Below the pieces are notes generated by a model. The model worked only from the letters and a program-made list of their open reading frames with translations. It was not told where the DNA came from and did not search any database. Made by a program: the position numbers and the translations under genes. From contig JAJPYK010000190.1 of NCBI GenBank assembly GCA_021205005.1, positions 1 through 9,058 on the forward strand: 9,058 nucleotides of DNA, written 5' to 3'. The stretch comes from Paraprevotella sp. (lineage in GTDB: Bacteria > Bacteroidota > Bacteroidia > Bacteroidales > Bacteroidaceae). Positions 5,781 through 9,058 of the stretch are shown here, piece by piece. Position 1 is the stretch's first letter. Every line of letters starts with the position of its first letter.

Positions 5781-7447
5781 TTTTCCGTAAACTTGCCAAT
5801 CTTCATATAGGTGTCATAAAGCTTCTTGTAAGCTTCGTGATTGGCGGTATTGGGTTGGTATTCCTTCGAGAACCCGGAGTTCATCGCCGCTCTGGCATCT
5901 TCCACCTTTTCGTAAACGCCGGCTGCGGTGGCTGCGAACATGGCAGCTCCTAAGGCACATGCCTGATCGGTATTACATACTTTGATAGGCATGTTCAGCA
6001 CGTCGCACATGGTTTGCATGACAAACGGGCTCTTCAGTGCGATACCTCCTATGCCGATTACCGATTCGATAGGACAGCCTTCGCTGATGAAGCGATCTAC
6101 AATGGCTTTCGTGCCGAATGCGGTGGCTTCGACCAAAGCACGGAAAATCTGAGGAGCCGTAGTGCCGAGCGTGAATCCCGTGATAGTCCCTCTCAACAAC
6201 TGGTTGGCATCCGGCGTGCGGCGGCCGTTCATCCAGTCGGTAGCGATCAGCGTACTTTCCTCCATCGGGATCTTTTCAGCTTCCTTGGTCAGAGAGATGA
6301 TAATCTTGTCACAGGCTTCGTCGATGACTTTCTGCATTTCCTCTTCAGACAGTTTGCCTGAGAGCGACGTCATCGGAAGTATGTTTCTGAGCGGAAATTC
6401 CAAGAGACGACGGAACATGGCATAAATGTCGCCGAAACCGGATTGGCCGGCTTCCAGTCCCACCATGCCGGGAATTACGGAACCGTCCACTTGTCCGCAT
6501 ATGCCGTGGATGAGTTTCTTTCCCACTTCCTTATATGAAGAAACCATCACGTCGCAGGTGGACGTACCGATGACGCGGACAAGCGTGTGAGGAGTAATGG
6601 CTGCGCCCACGGCTCCCATGTGACAGTCGTAGGCTCCGCCGGCTACGACTACCTTTGTGCTCAGGCCCAATTTCTCGGCCCACTCGGGACATAGTGTACC
6701 CACCGGTTTGTCGGCCGTCTCTGTCTTCTCGAACAAACGGGCGCGGAACCCGGCTAATTTGGGGTCGAGTTTGACAAGGAATTCCTCGGGAGGCAGCCCG
6801 CCCCAGCTCTCGTGCCACATGGCTTTATGGCCTTCGGCACAACGGCTGCGCACGATGTCCTTGGCATGTTTCACACCCGTGAGTACGGCCGGCAGCCATT
6901 CGCAATATTCTACGATAGAGTAAGCCTTGGCCGCTACTTGTTCATCTTCGCGCAATACGTGGATGGCCTTGGCCCAGAACCATTCAGCCGAATAAATTCC
7001 TCCTTCGTATTGACTGTAATCTACGGCGTTGGCCTTGCATTTTTCATTGATCTCGGCTGCTTCTTTCACGGCCGTATGATCCTTCCACAGGATGAACATG
7101 GCATTGGGATTCTCGGCAAACTCTGGCAATAAAGCCAAGGGTGTACCGGTCTCGTCCGTAAAGCCCGGAGTGGATCCTGTCGTATCGAATGCAATTCCGA
7201 CTACGTTCGGCGCTACCTCCGGAGCACATTTGCTCAGGGCTTCCGTGACTGTGCCTTCGAGCACTTCCAGATAATCTTTAGGATGCTGGCGCCATTTATT
7301 CTTTTGAGGGTCGCAATATAACCCTTTCATCCAGCGTGGATAGTATTTGACTGACGTCGCGATGATCTCTCCGCTAATGGCGTTGACCACTAATGCGCGT
7401 GCAGAGTCACTTCCGTAGTCCAAACCAATCACATATTTGTTTTCCAT
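5762..7447 (-). CDS. araB: Ribulokinase
   Basis: FGGY-family carbohydrate kinase that phosphorylates L-ribulose with ATP to L-ribulose-5-phosphate in the cytoplasm. At 561 residues it matches AraB (E. coli about 566) and is longer than typical xylulokinase or glycerol kinase. Seen: N-terminal phosphate loop GLDYGSDSARALVV (8-21), substrate-domain segment around residues 85-130 (FDTTGSTP, then ILWKDHTA), the catalytic Asp274 in AYDCHMGAVGA, IGTSTCDVM (293-301) of the ATP phosphate site, DWMNGRRTPDAN (404-415), and the second FGGY signature GIGGIALKSPFVMQTMCDVL (465-484). Adjacency to araA supports ribulose over xylulose as substrate. The start ATG at 7445-7447 gives the expected N-terminus. 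The 79-base gap from araA has a long hairpin but no promoter, so it is read from the araA transcript. Confidence 0.95.
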   Translation of the reverse strand: MENKYVIGLDYGSDSARALVVNAISGEIIATSVKYYPRWMKGLYCDPQKNKWRQHPKDYLEVLEGTVTEALSKCAPEVAPNVVGIAFDTTGSTPGFTDETGTPLALLPEFAENPNAMFILWKDHTAVKEAAEINEKCKANAVDYSQYEGGIYSAEWFWAKAIHVLREDEQVAAKAYSIVEYCEWLPAVLTGVKHAKDIVRSRCAEGHKAMWHESWGGLPPEEFLVKLDPKLAGFRARLFEKTETADKPVGTLCPEWAEKLGLSTKVVVAGGAYDCHMGAVGAAITPHTLVRVIGTSTCDVMVSSYKEVGKKLIHGICGQVDGSVIPGMVGLEAGQSGFGDIYAMFRRLLEFPLRNILPMTSLSGKLSEEEMQKVIDEACDKIIISLTKEAEKIPMEESTLIATDWMNGRRTPDANQLLRGTITGFTLGTTAPQIFRALVEATAFGTKAIVDRFISEGCPIESVIGIGGIALKSPFVMQTMCDVLNMPIKVCNTDQACALGAAMFAATAAGVYEKVEDARAAMNSGFSKEYQPNTANHEAYKKLYDTYMKIGKFTEKELYHL

Positions 7448-7466
7448 CTTGTCCCGATAATTAAAT

Positions 7467-7508
7467 CATCCTCTCCCTTTCGGTGTATGGGCCGAAAAGG
7501 AAAGGATG
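7467..7508 (-). other. Long hairpin in the araA-araB gap
   Basis: Bases 7467-7483 pair with 7492-7508 over 17 uninterrupted pairs; on the minus-strand RNA two of them are G-U. The loop is 8 bases (7484-7491). It occupies about half of the 79-base gap. On the minus strand it is followed by ATTTAATTATC, which is U-rich but not a proper U tract, so strong termination is unlikely. An mRNA-stability or processing element, or a partial terminator lowering araB relative to araA, are both plausible. Confidence 0.65.
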
Positions 7509-7526
7509 AGCGTTGTTAAATTGAAA

Positions 7527-9058
7527 TTAGCAAAGTGCTTTGTTTAGCATGTAGTATACTTCGTTCAGACGGAGCTCTTTCTTGAAGTTGCTGATCGTCG
7601 TATTCTTGTCGATATGCAGCATTTCTATGCCGGCGATTTCAGCGTAATCCTCCCAATATTCGGCTGTCAGATCGTAAGAGAAGCAGGAATGGTGCGTACC
7701 ACCGGCCAAGATCCATGCGCCGGCGCCTATCTCGAAGTTCGGCATGGGCTTCCATAAGGCAGAAGCCACGGGCAACTTGGGCAGCGGTTTTGGTTCGATA
7801 CATTCCACGTCGTTTACGATGAGGCGGAAGCGGTTGCCCAAGTCTATCACTGTGGCGGTGCAACCTTTGCCCACTTTTGACGTGAATACCAAACGAACCG
7901 TCTGGCTTTTACGAATGCCGATGCCGAGGAAGTGTACTTCCAAGCGAGGCTTTTTGGCCGCAATCAGCGGACATACTTCCAGCATGTGAGCCTGAAGAAT
8001 GGAACTGTTCTCGCCGTCGAAATTCAGCGTGTAGTCTTCCAAGAAAGAACAACCCTTATTGAAACCTTGGTTCATCACCCAAACCGTACGGTAGAGAGCG
8101 GCCGATTTCCAGTCGCCTTCAGCACCGAAACCGTATCCTTCGGCCATCAGGCGTTGTGAAGCCAGGCCCGGAATCTGGTCGAATCCGTTACCGGTCTTTT
8201 CTACATCCACATCACCCAAGTCGTCAAAGTTGGTTGTGAAACCCTTGGCGCCTTTTGCCTTCAGAATTGCGCGCAAAGCCAGTTCCGCTTTAGCCGAGTT
8301 CCATACTTTTTTATAGGCTTCGGTCGATTTGTCTTCCAAAGCGGCGTCATGGTCGTATTCCTTGAAGTAGGTCTGTACCAATGCGTCTACGTCGGCGTCT
8401 TTTACCTGCTTGTGATATTCCATCAACTCGCTTACCGGGCAATAGTCTACGTGATAACCCATGCGTTGTTCTGCCTCCACCTTATCTCCGTCGGTTACGG
8501 CCACATTGTTCATCTGGTCGCCGAAACGGATGATCAGCATATTCTGGGCATCGGCCCATCCGGCGCAGACGCGCATCCATACGGCGATTTTATGCTGTGT
8601 GGCTTCATCCTGCCAATAGCCTACCACCACTTTGCGACGGATACGCATACGGGTGCAGATATGACCGAACTCACGGTCGCCGTGAGCCGACTGGTTCAGG
8701 TTCATGAAGTCCATGTCCATCGTGTCCCAAGGAATTTCTTTATTGAATTGCGTATGCAGGTGAAGCAACGGTTTTTTCAACTGTTGCAGGCCATGAATCC
8801 ACATCTTGGCCGGAGAGAATGTGTGCATCCACGTGATGACACCGATACATTTCTCCTCTTTATTGGCTGCTTTGAATACGGCCTCTACCTCTTTAGAACT
8901 GTTGGCCGTACCTTTATATACCACTTTGACGGGTAATTTGCCTGAAGCGTTCAAGCCGTTCACCATCTGGTTGGAATGGCTGTCGACGGCTACTACTGCG
9001 TCACCTCCGTACAATAACTGTGCTCCTGTGACGAACCATACTTCATATTGATCAAATG
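7527..9058 (-). CDS. araA: L-arabinose isomerase (N-terminal few residues outside window)
   Basis: Converts L-arabinose to L-ribulose, first step of bacterial arabinose breakdown; cytoplasmic, Mn-dependent. The frame is open to the window edge. The first full codon (9054-9056) begins FDQYEVWFVTGAQLLYGGDA, matching the family N-terminus, so only about 2-5 residues are missing; 509 residues are visible, near the usual 500-515. The start is therefore beyond 9058; the TTG at 9012-9014 and internal ATGs are not the start. Seen: HTFSPAKMWI, LHLHTQFN, MDFMNLNQSAHGDREFG, and metal/catalytic positions equal to E. coli Glu306 (GAEGDWK), Glu333 (FLEDYT), His350 (AHMLEVCP) and the HH of AGGTHH (His450). 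First visible gene of the operon; its promoter, and probably araD and a regulator, lie to the right outside the window. Confidence 0.96.
   Translation of the reverse strand, partial: FDQYEVWFVTGAQLLYGGDAVVAVDSHSNQMVNGLNASGKLPVKVVYKGTANSSKEVEAVFKAANKEEKCIGVITWMHTFSPAKMWIHGLQQLKKPLLHLHTQFNKEIPWDTMDMDFMNLNQSAHGDREFGHICTRMRIRRKVVVGYWQDEATQHKIAVWMRVCAGWADAQNMLIIRFGDQMNNVAVTDGDKVEAEQRMGYHVDYCPVSELMEYHKQVKDADVDALVQTYFKEYDHDAALEDKSTEAYKKVWNSAKAELALRAILKAKGAKGFTTNFDDLGDVDVEKTGNGFDQIPGLASQRLMAEGYGFGAEGDWKSAALYRTVWVMNQGFNKGCSFLEDYTLNFDGENSSILQAHMLEVCPLIAAKKPRLEVHFLGIGIRKSQTVRLVFTSKVGKGCTATVIDLGNRFRLIVNDVECIEPKPLPKLPVASALWKPMPNFEIGAGAWILAGGTHHSCFSYDLTAEYWEDYAEIAGIEMLHIDKNTTISNFKKELRLNEVYYMLNKALC

Noticed and set aside
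8349..8936. 195-codon open frame on the plus strand opposite araA
   Set aside because: It is antisense to strongly conserved AraA sequence. Its hydrophobic stretches reflect the complementary codons, and no promoter or start signal supports it.
9012..9014. TTG as the start codon of araA
   Set aside because: The conserved N-terminal sequence FDQYEVWFVTGAQ is encoded upstream in the same frame up to the window edge, so the true start lies outside.

Overview
The window looks like ordinary chromosomal DNA from a Bacteroidota (Bacteroidales-type) gut bacterium. Three putative promoters carry the TAnnTTTG -7 element typical of that phylum, most starts lack a strong Shine-Dalgarno sequence, and the proteins resemble Bacteroides/Parabacteroides-type versions (transketolase, RpiB, AraA, the paaK plus ACT-protein pair). 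Genus and species cannot be set from this sequence. I see no rRNA, tRNA, CRISPR array, insertion sequence or phage gene.

Left part (1-2258). An intrinsic terminator closes a gene lying outside the window. A promoter then leads into paaK (aryl-acid/phenylacetate-CoA ligase), closely followed by a small tandem ACT-domain protein. As given, paaK is broken twice: an in-frame amber codon where a Leu is expected, and a +1 shift at a run of five G. A convergent gene for an 89-residue unknown protein follows.

Middle (2259-3277). A 242-base gap holds two divergent promoter-like elements, one for the small unknown gene and one for a GNAT acetyltransferase. The acetyltransferase frame runs through a strong hairpin terminator and overlaps the 3' end of rpiB on the other strand, so its C-terminal end is suspect.

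Right part (3219-9058, minus strand). A pentose operon is read right to left: araA (L-arabinose isomerase, cut by the window edge), araB (ribulokinase), tkt (transketolase), rpiB (ribose-5-phosphate isomerase B). AraA makes L-ribulose and AraB phosphorylates it. A 4-epimerase (AraD, not in the window) would yield D-xylulose-5-phosphate, which Tkt and RpiB feed through the non-oxidative pentose phosphate pathway. The araA/araB and araB/tkt gaps contain clear RNA hairpins that could tune expression or mRNA stability; tkt and rpiB are only 2 bases apart and probably translationally coupled.

I found no convincing new biological system. The points most worth checking are the doubly disrupted paaK, the hairpins between the operon genes, and the read-through C-terminus of the acetyltransferase.
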